Assembly: GCA_029783825.1 (NCBI GenBank)
Contig: JAREIK010001716.1
Span: 881,196-945,195 of the forward strand
Direction of reading: 5' to 3'
DNA length: 64,000 nt
Source: Sapria himalayana
Taxonomy: Eukaryota > Streptophyta > Magnoliopsida > Malpighiales > Rafflesiaceae
Each line of letters starts with the position of its first letter. The first letter of the stretch is position 1. A model generated the notes under the pieces. The model was not told the origin of the DNA and ran no database searches. It saw only the letters and a list, made by a program, of their open reading frames with translations. Shown piece after piece: positions 1-13,240 of the stretch. The position numbers and the translations under genes were made by a program.

Positions 1-1326
1 ATATGTATATATGTATATATATATCTATAAAAATATTTATTTTTTTGGAATTATTCTGAAAAATATTGATCTCCTCAGAAAAACATATTTGATATTTATC
101 TGAATAAAATATAATTTTCTCGGATTTACTCCGAGAAATATGTATCGTCGTAACTTTTCATGTACGTTATCCTAATTCGAGTTCGCAATCTATAATAACC
201 ATGTGTGTGTGTGTGTACCAAATAAAATTTCGCGCAACCTAGTCTGGACATTGTCCCAATTCGAGTTCGCTAAATACCATCCATTCACCTACACACACAC
301 ACACACACATATATCATGCACCCACCCATGTATATGGAATGTTTCCATGTATATGAAATGTAATTATGTAATTTCCAATTTAACCCATATTTCAGACATA
401 ATTATAACAATCTAAATCTAATTCATCATGTACTAACTTTTGCTAAACTAAATACCGAAACTTTTCACCAATTAATCATTTCCAATAAAATTTCTAATAA
501 TTCGAATTAAAATATAAAACATGATCATTTTTGGTCATTAAATACAAAGAAAATCTGGTAAGAGAAAACCATAACCTTTTGGAAAATTTCAGAGAAACTT
601 TATAAATTTGATATCAATGTGATGATCTCATCGTGTAGAGTAATTTTTATTCTTGGACTATTTCATTCCGGTTCTAGAATCTGTTATGATTAAAAAAAAT
701 TCACGGATATTTTTTTTTCTGTATTGTATCTCTCCGATGACGAACAATTTTTTTTCAGTCTTCCCCCATTTTCCGGATTCCTGACATTTTTCTGGTTTTT
801 TTTTTCTAATTTTTCTAATAATTATTTAATTAAAAAAAATATAAAAAATTCTGATTTTCTCAGAATTTAACAAAATTTGACAACGTAACTATATTTTTCA
901 AGACGAATTCGATAACGACATCCATTTTATCATAATGGCTCTAAAATTTTCAGGTTATTTTCTCTTATTGTAAAATTACTATTTTACCATTTTTTACAGA
1001 AATCAAATTATGTTAGTTATTTATTCATTTTTTTCGGGATTTCACACATATTCTCATATTAGCTATTAGTATGAAAACCCTTAACATGTTGTAATCTAAT
1101 ACCATTAACATGTTGATGAAAGTGTTGTAGCACTAATCTCTCTCCACATAACATATTGCTAGTCTTTTACAATGAAAACCAAACTTGTCCATTCAAGTGT
1201 TTGATTAGTAATCACTTTCTTCACGTAATTTGTTGGTAGTTTTTTACAATGAAAAATTAACATGTCCATGGAAGTGATTATAAAAGCATGAACATTATGC
1301 ATATATAACCTTATATATGCATAAGC

Positions 1327-1382
1327 ATTTATATATGCATATACTTGTTTATGCATTTATATATGCATATACTTGTTTATGC
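1327..1382. repeat. Two perfect tandem copies of a 28-bp AT-rich unit
   Basis: The unit begins ATTTATATATGCATATAC and recurs exactly with a 28-bp step (1327 and 1355). A third, diverged partial copy starts at 1383. It sits in a longer tract of TGCATATA-like words, so replication slippage is the likely origin. Confidence 0.85.
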
Positions 1383-1502
1383 ATTTCTATATGCATGATG
1401 ATATTTATATGCTTACTATTTATGCATAAAGTTTATAAATAAATGTATTTATATATAATACATATATATAACATTTATACATACAAACACAAACACAAAC
1501 AC

Positions 1503-1503
<1 letters not shown>

Positions 1504-1544
<41 letters not shown>
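1504..1544. repeat. (AC)n microsatellite
   Basis: About twenty uninterrupted AC dinucleotides, preceded by imperfect ACAAACAC units. This is the longest pure dinucleotide run I see in the window and probably length-variable. Confidence 0.95.
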
Positions 1545-1545
<1 letters not shown>

Positions 1546-2399
1546 CATTATTTTACAAGTTATAGATGCTTGATGTTTAGATACATAACATTATATATGC
1601 ATAAACATTTAAACACATAAATATTTAAATATGCATATAAACATCAATGCATTTATAAATTCTTAATGTTTATGCATATATAAGGTGATGTATAAATACA
1701 TTATACATTATGCATATATAATAATGTTATGCAAATATATAATGTTTATATATGCAACATTATATATGCATAACATTTAAATACATTTATATATAAACCT
1801 ATATATCCATAAATATGCATGGTATTATAGAATGTGTTTTTTATTTTTGGGCACAACATTTTAAAAAATGGAGCAAAAAATATAACTATTTTTTTTCTCT
1901 ATTTTTTTTTTTTGTATATGGTTATCATAATCATTGGGCTTTCCAACCTTTTTTTCACAAGTGTGGAAATTATGTAGCACTACACGGGCATGTGGGGTCA
2001 CATTGAGGACAACCTGAACTCCCCCCAAATGGTGTGTGGATCAAAAATGCTTGTAGTTATAGCTTGTTGAATGCATGAGTTATTTGAAAAATTATAGTAG
2101 TAGATTTGAAGTGAGAGTCATCCCTTGTATATTACTTGTCATTCTTATTATAAATGTAGAATTTTTATTAATTTTTTTTAAATTCATCGATTTGATGCAT
2201 CATGTTTTAGATAAAATTGATTTTTGATTTTATGTGCATAAAACATAATTATTTTATATTATAGTGTATTTTGTTATTATTTTTTGCAAGTTGTTTTTTT
2301 ATTATTTTTGTGTTTTGTGCATCAAAACACAAATATGTTTTTATTTTAGATTTTTAATATATAAATATATTAATTTATAATTTTTATTATTATAAGATT

Positions 2400-2620
2400 T
2401 TATTTAAATTTTTTTATCTTGTGAATCAGGTGCTCCAATTCAATTACTTTATGTGCATAGTGCCCACATGTAATTTTGTCTTATAAAAAATCCCCTACCA
2501 AGAAGTATAATATATAGAAGATAATTTATTCATACTCAAATAATGATGTGTCAATAGGTTTTCTTGTCCTCAGCATCACTGTTGTTATATATGTGTTTGT
2601 GTATAAAGTTAAGGATTATT
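2400..2620 (+). repeat. Dispersed repeat R1, 3' portion (copy 1a)
   Basis: Similar by eye to 19980-20160 on the same strand and, in reverse, to about 49790-49880. Shared landmarks are GTGCTCCAATT or GTGCCCCAATT, a following AGTGCCCACATG-like word, and further on ATCACTG with a TATATGTG word. No coding motif is visible. The 5' part of this copy should lie to the left but cannot be delimited. Confidence 0.6.
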
Positions 2621-3184
2621 ATCTACTGTTTGCTACAAGTATTAATTTTGTAACTCTCTTATTCTATTATCATTTTCCTTTTAAAAGTTATTTTAGCTCA
2701 TTTTTAATCTACAAAATTCAGCTATATGCATGTCAACGTTTATAGTCATTGTCTTTTGCGACCGTAACTAAGCACAAGTATTTTGGTCATTATCAAAGAA
2801 ATCTAGCAAAATCAGTATTGGGTATTTCAAATCGTAAATATTTCAAGTTTACTAAACGGCCAAGTGAAATTTTATATAATTATTTGTTTGATGATTTTCA
2901 AGACAATTAATGTTTGCTTTTATACAGAGGTGATTCAAACGCATGTATACTTGTCCAATCAAATCACTTGGTCACGTCGAATCAAGTTGAAATGTCTGTA
3001 TGTATATGCTAAAATGTCTGATCTTGATACATGCGCATTAAGCCAAATTATGGGGCGCCCTTATTTTGGCATCATTAAAAATGTTTTCAGCTCTTCTATG
3101 TTTTAATTGCACCTCGATCCACTTACATTTAAATTATACAATTATTTAAATCATTAATTTAATAGAAAAAATTTACGCAATACC
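2621..3184. other. Intergenic, no supported gene
   Basis: An 80-codon open frame at 2864-3106 has no recognisable motif and no relative elsewhere in the window. I treat it as chance. The stretch separates two partial copies of dispersed repeat R1. Confidence 0.5.
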
Positions 3185-3490
3185 AAAATCCAAGCATACC
3201 AAACATCTATAAAAATGTTTATATATGGTTATAAACATCTTATGAATGCCTTTGAAATAATTCTAGCATTGTATCTTCGTTACACTTAATTTGTTTGCTC
3301 ACAATTCTAGTACTTATATTTCAGTGCTTCAATCTTTAGTAATTGTGCATCTTTATTTTTGAGTTACTCCTTTAATAAATATACTTAATTATTCTGGTCT
3401 TAATAATAATAATATTAAATCACTTTTAAAATTAAAAGTGGTCAATATTGAATAATTCATTGATATTACCCAAGTTATGTCATTGTTTGA
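3185..3490 (+). repeat. Dispersed repeat R1, 5' portion (copy 1b)
   Basis: Closely parallels 19260-19560: TATAAACATCTTATGAATGC, then a TTTGTTCGCTCA-like word, TTCTAGTACTTA, GTGCTTCAATCTT, AATAAATATACTTA and ATTACCCAAGTTAT in the same order. An inverted copy occurs near 51020-51340. Function unknown; it may be a non-coding retroelement such as a TRIM or LARD, but I could not find termini. Confidence 0.75.
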
Positions 3491-3804
3491 GTTTTGTAAG
3501 GAAATAATATATTTAAAAAAATCTAAAATTTAATCCAATTTCAAAAATAAGCCCAAACTAATGCGGAGCTTTGTTGAGCTCCTCGAATGAACTCTATAGC
3601 TCCATGTCGAGCTCCAGCAAGTGCTGCTTTGAGCTCACTATATTGTAAAATGAAAGCATAGTAAGTTATTCTTTGCTTATTGACAAATTTATAGGAAGCT
3701 AAGGTTGACAATTTTAATTTGATGACTCAAAAGTTATGATCCCCGTTTTTGTTGGGATTAGCATCAATATATAGCGATGATGGGATTAATGTCAACATAT
3801 AGTT
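3491..3804. other. Probable LTR or 3' flank of the minus-strand copia element
   Basis: No gene. Read on the minus strand, TGTTGACATTAATCCCATCA starts at about 3803, just after the degraded end of pol, which is where a 3' LTR should begin. The other LTR could not be matched at the opposite end, so its extent is uncertain. A patch rich in GAGCTC words lies at about 3565-3640. Confidence 0.35.
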
Positions 3805-3829
3805 AATACAGCTGATTAAATATTTCTTA

Positions 3830-5300
3830 ATACTTCTCGAGTTGGAGAGTCAATGTCATGAAGTCTCAATTTACTTCGCAAACTCACAAAGTGATTTTTT
3901 GCTAAGGTTTTTGTAAATACATAAGCCAGTTGTGAGCGTGAAGGAACTAAAGAATGATCAATCTTTCTAGTTTGTATTATTTCTCATGCTATATAATAGT
4001 ATATTTTAATGTGCTTTGTACGTTCATGAAAGACATGATTCACCACAATGTGCGAGACTGCTTGATTATCACAAAATAATAGTATTGGATATGTCTGAGA
4101 GATCTTTAAATCATCTAGTATATAACATAATCAAGTTGGCTCTAAACATGTGTTAGCCATGGCTTGATATTCAGTTTCAGTTGATCATCTAGAGACGTTG
4201 GCTTGTTTCTTGGACTTCCATGATATGAGAGAATTTTCAAGAAAAATATAATATCCTATAATTGATATTCTTGTGGTGCGACAACCTCCCCAATCTGAAT
4301 CACAAAAGCTTTCAAATTTAAACTGTGATCAGAAGGAAGTAATAATCCTCGGCATGGGGTAGCTTTGATGTATTTGAGGATTCTAATGGCATAGTCCCAA
4401 TGTAATATTCCAGGCTCTTGCATGTATTGGCTCAATGTGCGAACTGAGTAGACTATGTTGAGCCTTGTCATTGTCAGTTAAATCAATCTCCCAACTAGTC
4501 TTTTGTACTTTGTTGGATCATTTAGCAATGCTTCGTTAGTGGAAGTGAGCTTCAAATTTTGCTCCAATGAGAAATTATTGGGACGCGTACTTAGGAGTCC
4601 TATATCTTGCAAAATTTCAATGCATACTTTCTTTGTGACAAAAATTCCCTTATTTTTGAACGAGAGAATTCAATGCCCAGAAAGTACTTCAAGTCTCCAA
4701 GATCTTTGAAATAAAAGCATTTAAGAAGGAATCCTTTTAAGAGTTCTATTTCATATAAATCATTTTTAATGATGAGTATGTCATCAACATATATGAGAAT
4801 TGCTGTAAAAGAATTACTTTGAGCCTTGGTGAAAAGTGAATAATTGGCATTTGATTATTGATAACTGGCCTTTTGAAAATTATCCGAGAATGTGGAAAAC
4901 TAGTTTCTTAATGTTTGTTTAAGTCCATAAAGAGATTTGTTGAGCCGACATATAGTGTTCTCTCCCTGTTGGTGAAGAATAGGTGGAGTTTTCATGAAGA
5001 CAACTTCATGTAAATCATCATGGAGGAAGGCATTTTGAATGTCTAATTGGTGGATCTACCAATGGCATGCAGAAGTAATAGTAAGAAGACATCGAAGTGT
5101 TGTAAGCTTAGCTATTGGTGAAAATATTTCATGATATTCAATACCTGCAATTTGATTGTATCCCTTAGCAACGAGGCGAGCCTTGAGGTGCTCAATTATG
5201 CCATCAGATTGTTATTTGATTTTGTAAACTCATTTACAACCGATCGGTTTATGGGCGATAGGCAGAGGGACTAAGCTCCATGTGTTGTTGAGCTGTAATG
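3830..5300 (-). pseudogene. Copia reverse transcriptase and RNase H remnant
   Basis: In a live element this part copies the RNA into cDNA inside virus-like particles. Minus-strand reading shows copia RT landmarks in order: KARLVAKGYNQ near 5175, HEIFSP, a QLDIQNAFLH-like motif near 5045, LNKSLYGLKQ near 4930 and an intact YVDD near 4775. RNase H pieces follow, including 4471-4256 (YIKATPCRGLLL), and a VFTKTLAKNHFVSLRSKL-like C-terminus close to 3900. Several frame changes and stops break it, for example a stop replacing part of the QLD segment. It cannot give a working enzyme. Confidence 0.85.
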
Positions 5301-5879
5301 CTTCTAATTTTGTATGCATTGCTTATCGCCAATGTCGATCAATGAGAGCTTGAGAATAATTTTTGGGCTCGATATGATTTGTGATGGTAGCTAAAAAGGT
5401 AGAATGAGAAGAGGATAATTGTGAGTAGGAAAGGAAATGTGAGAGTGGATATTGAGTACCTATTTTAGAACTTGATTTTGAGGTAGATTAATTAGCTTGA
5501 GATGACATCAAAAAGTCTCTATGCCATGTTGAAGGTCGCTTGGGTCGTGTTGACTATCTCGGAGTGGGAATAGGTTCAGAAGGAACATCTGATGTGTCTG
5601 AAAGTGTTGGTGTAGTTTCAGCTGCTGGTGTGAATGTGGAAGACTGAGTAGTGCTAGATGGAGCAACAAGTGTAGTTTGCATTTGTGTGGAGAGATGAGT
5701 TCATGTGTATTTGTTATTTCTGTTTGCTCAGGTTGGTGAGAATCAGTGCTAGAAGGAACTGGTGGTATGATAGGTTGAGGTTCTGTTGTTTTAGAAAAAA
5801 AAATTGGGCACTACAAAATCAGAATTTTTTAAGGTGGATGAAAAAGGGAAAATGGTTTCATGGAACTTGACATCGCGGC

Positions 5880-6830
5880 TCACAAAGAATTTTTTAGATT
5901 CCGTGTCGTATAGTTTGTATCCTTTTTCCCAGTCGGATATCCAATGAAGATGCAATTTTTGACACGTGATTCGAATTTATGAATTGAGTGTATAACAGTG
6001 GTGTAGCATATACAACCAAAAATCTTCAAGTAATCAAGGGAGAGTGGATGATGATATAAAATTTCAAAAGGTATTTTATTTGAAAGCAACGGGGATGGTA
6101 ACTGGTTAATGAGATAAATAGCAGGTAAAACACACTCTCCCTAAAAACACAAAGGTATATAGGATTGAAAGAGTAGTGCTCGTGCTACAATGAGAATACG
6201 ACAATGCTTCCTTTCAACAACTCCATTTTGTTGTGGAGTATAAACACATGTGTGTTGATATTCAATGCCATGAAACCTAAAAAAATTTTTCATCGACAAG
6301 AATTCAAAACCATCATCTACTCTAACTGCTTTAACATAGATATGAAATTGAGTATAAGCAAAATTAATGAAAGATTTCAAAATGTTTTGAGTCTCAGACT
6401 TGTGTTGCATAAGGAATATCCATGTGCACATTGTAAAGTTATCTATAATGATAAGGAAGAATCATTTTCCTGAGTGCATGGGGACTTTGTGAAGAGCCCA
6501 TATATCACAATGTAATAAATCAAATGGAGCATGAGTTGATATGAAACTTAATGGGAAAAGGAAGTCTTGTTTGTTTTGTCATGGGACAAATAGTATAATT
6601 TTGAATATAATAATGAAGAAGCTAACTTAATGAGAAATGGTAATGGATGTCTAAAATGCATATGCCATAGATAGGAAGGATGTGAAATTTGATAACAAAT
6701 TGGTGCTTTTTCTAATGGAGGCATGTAATAAATACCACCATGTTGTTTACTCGAGCCAATCATCTTCTCCATAGCCAAGTCGTGTAGGACAGAAAAGGTG
6801 AGAAACAAATGACACATCAATTTAAGACAG
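5880..6830 (-). pseudogene. Copia integrase remnant with pre-integrase zinc region
   Basis: Integrase joins cDNA to the host chromosome. On the minus strand, 6820-6548 resembles the GAG-pre-integrase zone (LWHMHFRHP). 6431-6141 holds VDDGFEFLSMKNFFRFHGI and TPQQNGVVERKH, so a second core aspartate and the catalytic glutamate can be read. 6089-5880 has FGCICYTTV and CIFIGYPTGKK, the usual C-terminal part before RT. The fragments lie in different frames separated by stops. Confidence 0.85.
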
Positions 6831-7199
6831 TGGTAATTTTGCTCACAAAAATTGATTTAAGCAAAAACTAGCAACACAAAGAACATCATCTAAGATAATA
6901 TCAGAATTGAGAGATACAGTACCAGTTGAAGTGATTGAGGTAGTAGATCCAGTTGATAAATTAATGCTAGGTGTTGATGATGATCGTGGTTTAGTGAAAA
7001 ATATTGAATTAGAGATAATATGATCGGTGGCTTAGTGAATATAGAATTAATTGAAGCATCAGAAAAAAGAGGACAAGCCTATTGCATTTGCATAGATGTT
7101 TATATTATGGTTTGTTCTCGTTAATGACATGGCATGAGAAAGATGTTGAAGTTTCTCTGTGAAGAATCCTTGCAGGATATTGACCGAGTCAGGAGTTTG

Positions 7200-8160
7200 G
7201 CTTATTTTGTTAACGTCATATGTGGATTGATGGGATTCTGTTGCATTAGCAGTAGAAAAGGAATTCCTTCGAAATCCTTGTTGTTGTTGTTGTTGTGATT
7301 GACCTTTTTGGTTTCTTGTGATATTGGGTGTCTATGTGCCATTTTTGTGTCTATATCTATTATCAGTATGTCCTTTTCTATCATAGTGTTGCAATGAACT
7401 TAATAGTATGATAATTTTCAATGGTGTGGCCTTCTCTGTTATAGTGTTCACAATGCTCGCCTTTTAATTTATTTGAGTAGTTATTTGAATTATTCTGAAC
7501 TACAACAGCAATAGAGAAATTTTCAGTTGTTTTGATGTCACTTGTCGTTGCATTTAATCTTGAATGATGAGGGAATAGGCCTGACGAATATTAGATAGTG
7601 GAGTTATCATGAGGATGTTGCCACGAACACTATTGTGTCATTAAGGCCCATGAGAAATTGTATCATCCAATCCTCTTCTCTTTGTTCGATATGCGCCTTC
7701 ATTTGGTTACAAGCAAGGATAGGTCGATATGTATCTAACTCATCCCAAAGATTTTTAAGTTTTATGAAATAGGCTAAGATTGTCATCGTGCATTGTTAGA
7801 GAAAGGCCGGTTATTTTTGAATTTGATAAATTGTTGGTGCATTTTTATGTGAAAATTAGTCTTTGAAATCTTCCTATACTTGGCGTGCCATTTTGGCATG
7901 AATGACCCCCTTGGCTAGATCAGGTTCCACTGAGTGGGTAAGCCCTGATAGAATCATGTTGTTGCATTGATTCCAAATAGCATATTCTGTTGTATGCTAT
8001 GTTTCAGATTATGGCTCAATAGACCTATCAATGAAGCCAATTTTATTTTTAGCTGCAAGGGCATGAATCATGGATTTACTCCATCAAATGCTTATGTCTA
8101 TAGCATGAGAATTTGATATTCCAAACACCTCAACATATCAAAGAATATTTATTCTTTTAT
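7200..8160 (-). pseudogene. Copia gag remnant (UBN2-type)
   Basis: Gag forms the particle shell. Minus-strand translation gives scattered copia gag words: KNKIGFIDRSIEP near 8040, VWNQCNNMILSGL-like text near 7960, LDTYRPI near 7730, QREEDWMIQFLMGLND near 7660. An asparagine-rich linker follows near 7290. There are many frame changes. This is a Retrotran_gag/UBN2 type commonly found with plant copia elements; the assignment rests on the chain of words and on its place upstream of integrase. Confidence 0.75.
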
Positions 8161-8227
8161 GGAATTGACCAAAGTTATCATTCTTGGTATTAGCATAGGA
8201 AAGTAGCTCTATGTAATGAACCACAAA

Positions 8228-11200
8228 CATTTAGGAGAGAATATTTTGATGAATTTGAAATTAGTAATGTAGTTTATATAGTATAAATAGTTGAAGTTAC
8301 ATATGATGATTATGGAGCTAATCCAAGATTATTTAAAAAATTACTTGAAGATGCTGAAACCCCTTTGTATCTAGGTTGTAAAAACTATACCAAAATAATT
8401 GTATTACTCAAATTATATGATCTAAATGAAAAATATGTATGGTCTGATAAAAATTTCTATGTGCTATTAATATTACTTGGGGGATAAGTTGTCTTTTAAT
8501 GATGAGTTATCATTATTCATGTATAATACACAAAAAATTATTGTATGCAATATGAATATAATATAAAAAAATAGATATTTTCCCAATGAAGGTGGAATGT
8601 GAATGGAAAAGAAATCAAGAAAGTAAGGGAGTTCTTGTTAAAGTAATATGGTATTTCTAACCGATCCTAGGAATTTAAAGAATGTTTTATCTTCAAAAAT
8701 ACAAAAGACCTCATATGACATGCACAAGGTCAACAATATGATGGAAAAATGCATAATCCATCAAACTTCCCATCATGGAAGATAATTGACTGTAGATAGC
8801 CTGATTTTATAACAAAATCTAGAAATCTCAGACTTTCCATTTTAGCAGATGGTATAGATCCTTGTAGTTCATTGACTAGCAGATATAATTATTGGTTGGT
8901 TATTATTACTCATAACCTTTTCTCATGATTGTGCTTTAAGAGGAAATTTATGATAGTATTTATTAATATTAAGTCCATGACAACATGAAAACAATATTAA
9001 TGTATATTTAGCACCATTAGTCAAAGACCTCAAAGCTTTGTGGGAGATACATATACAAGCTCATGATGCATATAAAAGAGAGATGCTTATATTAAGAGCT
9101 ATGGTATTATAGATATTAAATGATTTTCCTACCCATAGAAGCTTTTCTAGTTGAACATTGAAAAAAAATTTTACTTATCCAATACATGGGAGGAGGCATA
9201 TTCACATAAACCGTAGCATGGAAGAAAAAAATCATTTAAATATTACATGCATTTTCTTCCACACAATCATCCTTTTAGGAAACAAAAAAAAATCTTTAAT
9301 GGGAAGCTAACATTTCGCTCACCTCCATAATCATTAAGTGGAGAAGGGGTGTAATTGAAATTAAATGTTATTTATAATTCATGGAAAAAAAGAAGGATAT
9401 GCATGATAAATCTAGTGTTACTTGTACCAATTATTGGAAGAAATCCATATGCTTCAAACATGAGTATTGGAATATTTACACGTTCATCATAATTTAGATG
9501 TAAAATATATTGAGAAAAATATATGTGAAAGTATCTTTAGTACAATACTCAATATACAGTAAAAATAAAAGATGGACTCAATTCTTGCCTTGACCTCATG
9601 AATATGGGCTTAAGGTTTGAATTGACACCAGGGTTTGAGCCAAATCGCACTTACTTTTCACATGTATACTATGCATTATCTAGATTGGAGAAAAATATAT
9701 TTTGTCAAACTTTGGATGACTTGAAGATTTTAGAAAGTTATTGATAAAAATCTTTAGAAATCTTGTCTCAATAAAAGATTTCAAGCTCCATGATCTGAAA
9801 TTTATTGATTATCATACACATATGCAACATTTATTTTGTGTTATTATGATCATTTTTTCCTAAGCTTGTTCGACATGATTAATTTTTTTTTTTCAATGCT
9901 CTATGTTAGAAGGCAATTTATGTGTATTCATTGGATAAGTTACAAAATGAGTTAGTTTTGATATTGTGTTTACTTGAAAAGTATTTCCTACTTTTTTTAT
10001 TCGATGGCATGCCTCATTTGATGATTCATCTAGTTATAAAGGTGAGATTTATGGACAAGTCTATTTTAGATAGATATACTCATTTGAAATGTTCATAAAA
10101 GTATTAAAAAGTGATTACCTTGAAATGGTAATTACCAGAAAGTTGTACTGTCAATTGTTATATTGTAGAAAAAGTTAGTAATTTTTGTGTTTGAGTACTT
10201 CTTAAATCCAAATGCAATTAGGAATCCTAGTAGTGTGAATATTAACCAGAAAGTTGTATCTCTTAAGTCTGGAGGTGATATTGCCAAAGTAGAAACCAAT
10301 GTATTATCATAAGAACATTATCATGTCTTAAAAAATTATAATACTTACACAAGCTTTTATTGAGTGAGGATCATTATTTTTATTTTGTTTTTATTTTACC
10401 ACAACTAAATTTAAACACTAATTATTACTTTCTTATTATTTTTTTGACGGCACATGAAATAGTTAAAATAAAATATTTCTTATATATCAAAGAGTCAAAG
10501 TGGCTTCAAATAGAGCACGTGAAAAATTCCATTCATTGGGTGTGAAAAAAGGTATTAAGTTTATTGTAAAACTTGCACAATATTTAGCAATTATTATAAT
10601 AATATAGTAATTATGTTTCACATCAAAATTGGTAAAAGTTGTCATTGATGACAAAGAAATTATATTTTAAATGCTAAGGTGGTAGACACTTGTTCTTACC
10701 CACTATGTGCCTAAATTTGAAAACCATGTTATCAATATGCATCATTACAATACATAAGGTCGTGATGAATCACGAGTTATTGAAAATAGTGGAGTTAGTA
10801 TTGTCGCATCAACAATGCAAATTAAAAGTGTCAAGGATAAGAATTTGCTATTTGGTGAGCTATATTTCTATTGAATTGTTAGTGACATATGAAAACTTGA
10901 TTATACGATGTTCAACATTCTGGTTTATAAGTGCATTTGGGTTGATATTAATATTGGTATCAGTGTTGATTAGCTTGTGTTTACATTAGTTGATTTTACT
11001 AGGATGCCTCATAAATCATAACCATTTATTTTTAGCATCTCAAGCCAGGTAAGTTTTTTATGTACAATACCATCTTGATCCAAGATGGTCAATTGTTTTG
11101 TCAACTTCATAAAAAGACTTCTTCAAGTGATATGATTCTGATAAGTTGATGGATATTTCTATTGAAATTCAACCTCTCATTTCTACATTATTGAAACTAT

Positions 11201-11240
11201 GATCCTTAGATATAATAGATGATTTTGATAGTATGATGCC
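8228..11240 (+). pseudogene. CACTA (En/Spm) TNP2-type transposase remnant
   Basis: A live TNP2 transposase cuts CACTA elements at their ends. Plus-strand reading in shifting frames gives a colinear series of TNP2 landmarks: LLEDAETPLYLGCKNYTK near 8345, KDLI-HAQGQQYDGKMHNPS near 8710, PDFITKSRNLRLSILADGID near 8800, NLDVKYIEKNICESI near 9490, LLEKYFLLFLFDGMPHLMIH near 9980, KWLQIEHVKNSIHWV near 10500, SGVSIVASTMQIKSVKDKN near 10790 and TLVDFTRMPHKS near 10990. Every frame is broken and no open frame exceeds about 100 codons. Terminal CACTA repeats were not found, and a hAT begins at 11282, so the ends may be lost. Confidence 0.8.
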
Positions 11241-12673
11241 ATTTTTATTCAAGAAGATTATAAGGGAATTTAAAAAAAATATAGATGTGTCAAGTGGGAT
11301 GGGCGACATGGGCACAACATGAGGCATAGCCCACAATAATCATGCATGGCTATGACATGGTCCATAATTATGGCTGGACCACGACTGTTCTGGTCCTTGG
11401 CATGGATCATGATGTATTGGGCCGAGGCCAACTTTGCATTGTGATGGCCTATGCGTGACCTACATGCCTGACCCATTAATATGCTCCTCAAACACATTGA
11501 GTTGGTGATCGAACACGAGTCAAGAGTCACAAGTCATGAATGATTGTCTTTTATAAAAGAAAAAACTCAGCCTCCTAACATGGCAGATGCCTGTTAGGTT
11601 TACAAAATGGGTCTCAACAAAAAAAGCAACAAATATAGCTTATAACTTTTAATATCTATAAAAAATCAATTTTTACTATTATTTTGGAATAGTCATATTT
11701 CATTCTTATTGCTACATGGTAAAAATCTAATGGCTATCATATTTCAACCATTTTTAATTATAAAAAATAAAAAATAAAAAAAATTACTTTAATATACAAA
11801 AATATATAATTATAGAATCATAATTTTTGATATTCATCAAATTCATATTTTGTTTTATTCTCTCTTTTATTTTGTAACTTTTATTTTTTGATTATCCTAA
11901 TTTCCTTTCAACTTTCTCTCTTTCATATTCTCTATCCTACTTTGTTATTTATTCAGGCCTCTGGGATAGTTAGTTTATAAAAAGAGATGGATTATGACTG
12001 CTGCTCAAATAAAAGTATGCTATTATTGTACATATTTAATTTTTTATTTATTAATTTATATTATAATTAATAATTGATAAAATTTAAAAGTATACTTTTT
12101 AAAAAATTAATAATTATAAATAAAATAAATAAATAACAAATAATGATTATAATGATAATGATTTTGACATATATATGGATAATAATGATAACTTGACTAA
12201 AAAGTCTAAGACCAAAACTATGTTCTTTCTAATAGTCTCAACTCATTTTGCCTGGTAGATATAAAACTAGATAAACTTCAGTCGTATGGACTCATTTTAA
12301 CATAATAAAACATAAAAATTATATAGGTGTTAAAAGAAGAATTAGCACAATGTATATACTATAAAAAATATATTATACAAGAGTACTGGTGACACTAATC
12401 ATCTAAAGAAGCATACTAATCAATACACCAAAAAATTGATGCATTAGATCTCAAATAAACCATACTGAGTGGCATGACCTTTGAAATTGGATCAACCTCA
12501 TCTTAATTGACCTCCTTCATCTACTACAGTGACTTTGGGAGGGAAAAAATAACCAAATTAATTACTATGAGTCTTCCAATTAGATTTTTAGAGGATTCTA
12601 GATAGTCAGTATTATGCAGACATATAAATAACTTACTTATCATAGAATTCTTAGGTATACTAGTAGGAATGAT

Positions 12674-13240
12674 TAGAGGTGTCAAACGGGCCGGCCCGGC
12701 ACGGCACGGCCCGTTTTTCACGTGCCCAGCCGTGCTGCCGTGCCGTGCCGGGCACGGCACGGTCACTGTACCGTGCCGTGCCCGGCACGGCACGGTTTTT
12801 AAAATTCGGGCACGGCACGGCCCGTGGGCACGGCAAGGCCGTGCCGTGCCGTGCCGGCCCGCTCGGGCACGGGCGCACGGCAAGGCAGGGCAGGCGGGGC
12901 GGGGCGGGTCGGGTCTGTTTGGACCCGACCCGCGGTCTTTTTACCGGGGGCGGGGCCCGGTTGGGTCACGAGTCACGACTCAGTGAGTCGTGACCGTGAG
13001 TCGTGACTCGTGACTCGCGACTCGCGACTCGTGACTCGCGACTCGCGACTCGTGAGTCGCGACTCACGAGTCACGACTCAGGCACGCGGGCCGACGAGTC
13101 GTGCCTGGCCAGGCACGTGGTTCGTGCGGACGGGCCCGGCACGGGCACGTTTTTTTATCGTGCCGGGCCGGCCCAGGCACGGCCGAACCGTGCCGTGCCT
13201 CGTGCCGGGCCGGGCCGGCCCGGCCCGTTTGACACCTCTA
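12674..13240. mobile_element. Non-autonomous GC-rich hAT element nested in copy A
   Basis: Begins TAGAGGTGTCAAACGGGCC and ends with its inverted counterpart GGCCCGTTTGACACCTCTA, and is flanked by an exact 8-bp direct repeat GGAATGAT (12666-12673 and 13241-13248). An 8-bp duplication and this terminus are signatures of the hAT superfamily. The inside is built almost wholly of GGCACGG/CCGTGCC words and TCGTGACTCG words. Open frames across it on both strands are simple-repeat translations, not genes. It needs a transposase from elsewhere; the terminus is close to that of its host element. Confidence 0.93.
12965..13082. repeat. Tandem array of GTGACTCG/GCGACTCG words
   Basis: About a dozen short units of the GACTCGTGACTCGCGACTCG type, with some units inverted (GAGTCACGACTC), so the single strand can fold on itself. 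It lies in the middle of the nested GC-rich hAT element and is probably slippage-prone. Confidence 0.85.

Larger units (their letters stand above)
1..2390. other. AT-rich intergenic DNA with simple repeats, no gene seen
   Basis: Very AT-rich sequence with long T and A runs, a short AC run at 291-309, and many TATGCATA-type steps between about 1280 and 1810. The open frames here are short, low-complexity and share no recognisable protein motif. I see no RNA gene and no transposase or reverse transcriptase motif on either strand. Confidence 0.7.
3805..8210 (-). mobile_element. Decayed Ty1/copia retrotransposon, minus strand
   Basis: Reading right to left the expected copia order is present: gag (about 8160 to 7200), the pre-integrase zinc region and integrase (6830 to 5880), then reverse transcriptase and RNase H (5300 to 3830). 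Each part is broken by stops and frameshifts, and no clear LTR pair or primer site was found. It abuts a CACTA remnant on the right. The order protease, integrase, RT, RNase H places it in Ty1/copia rather than Ty3/gypsy. Confidence 0.85.
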
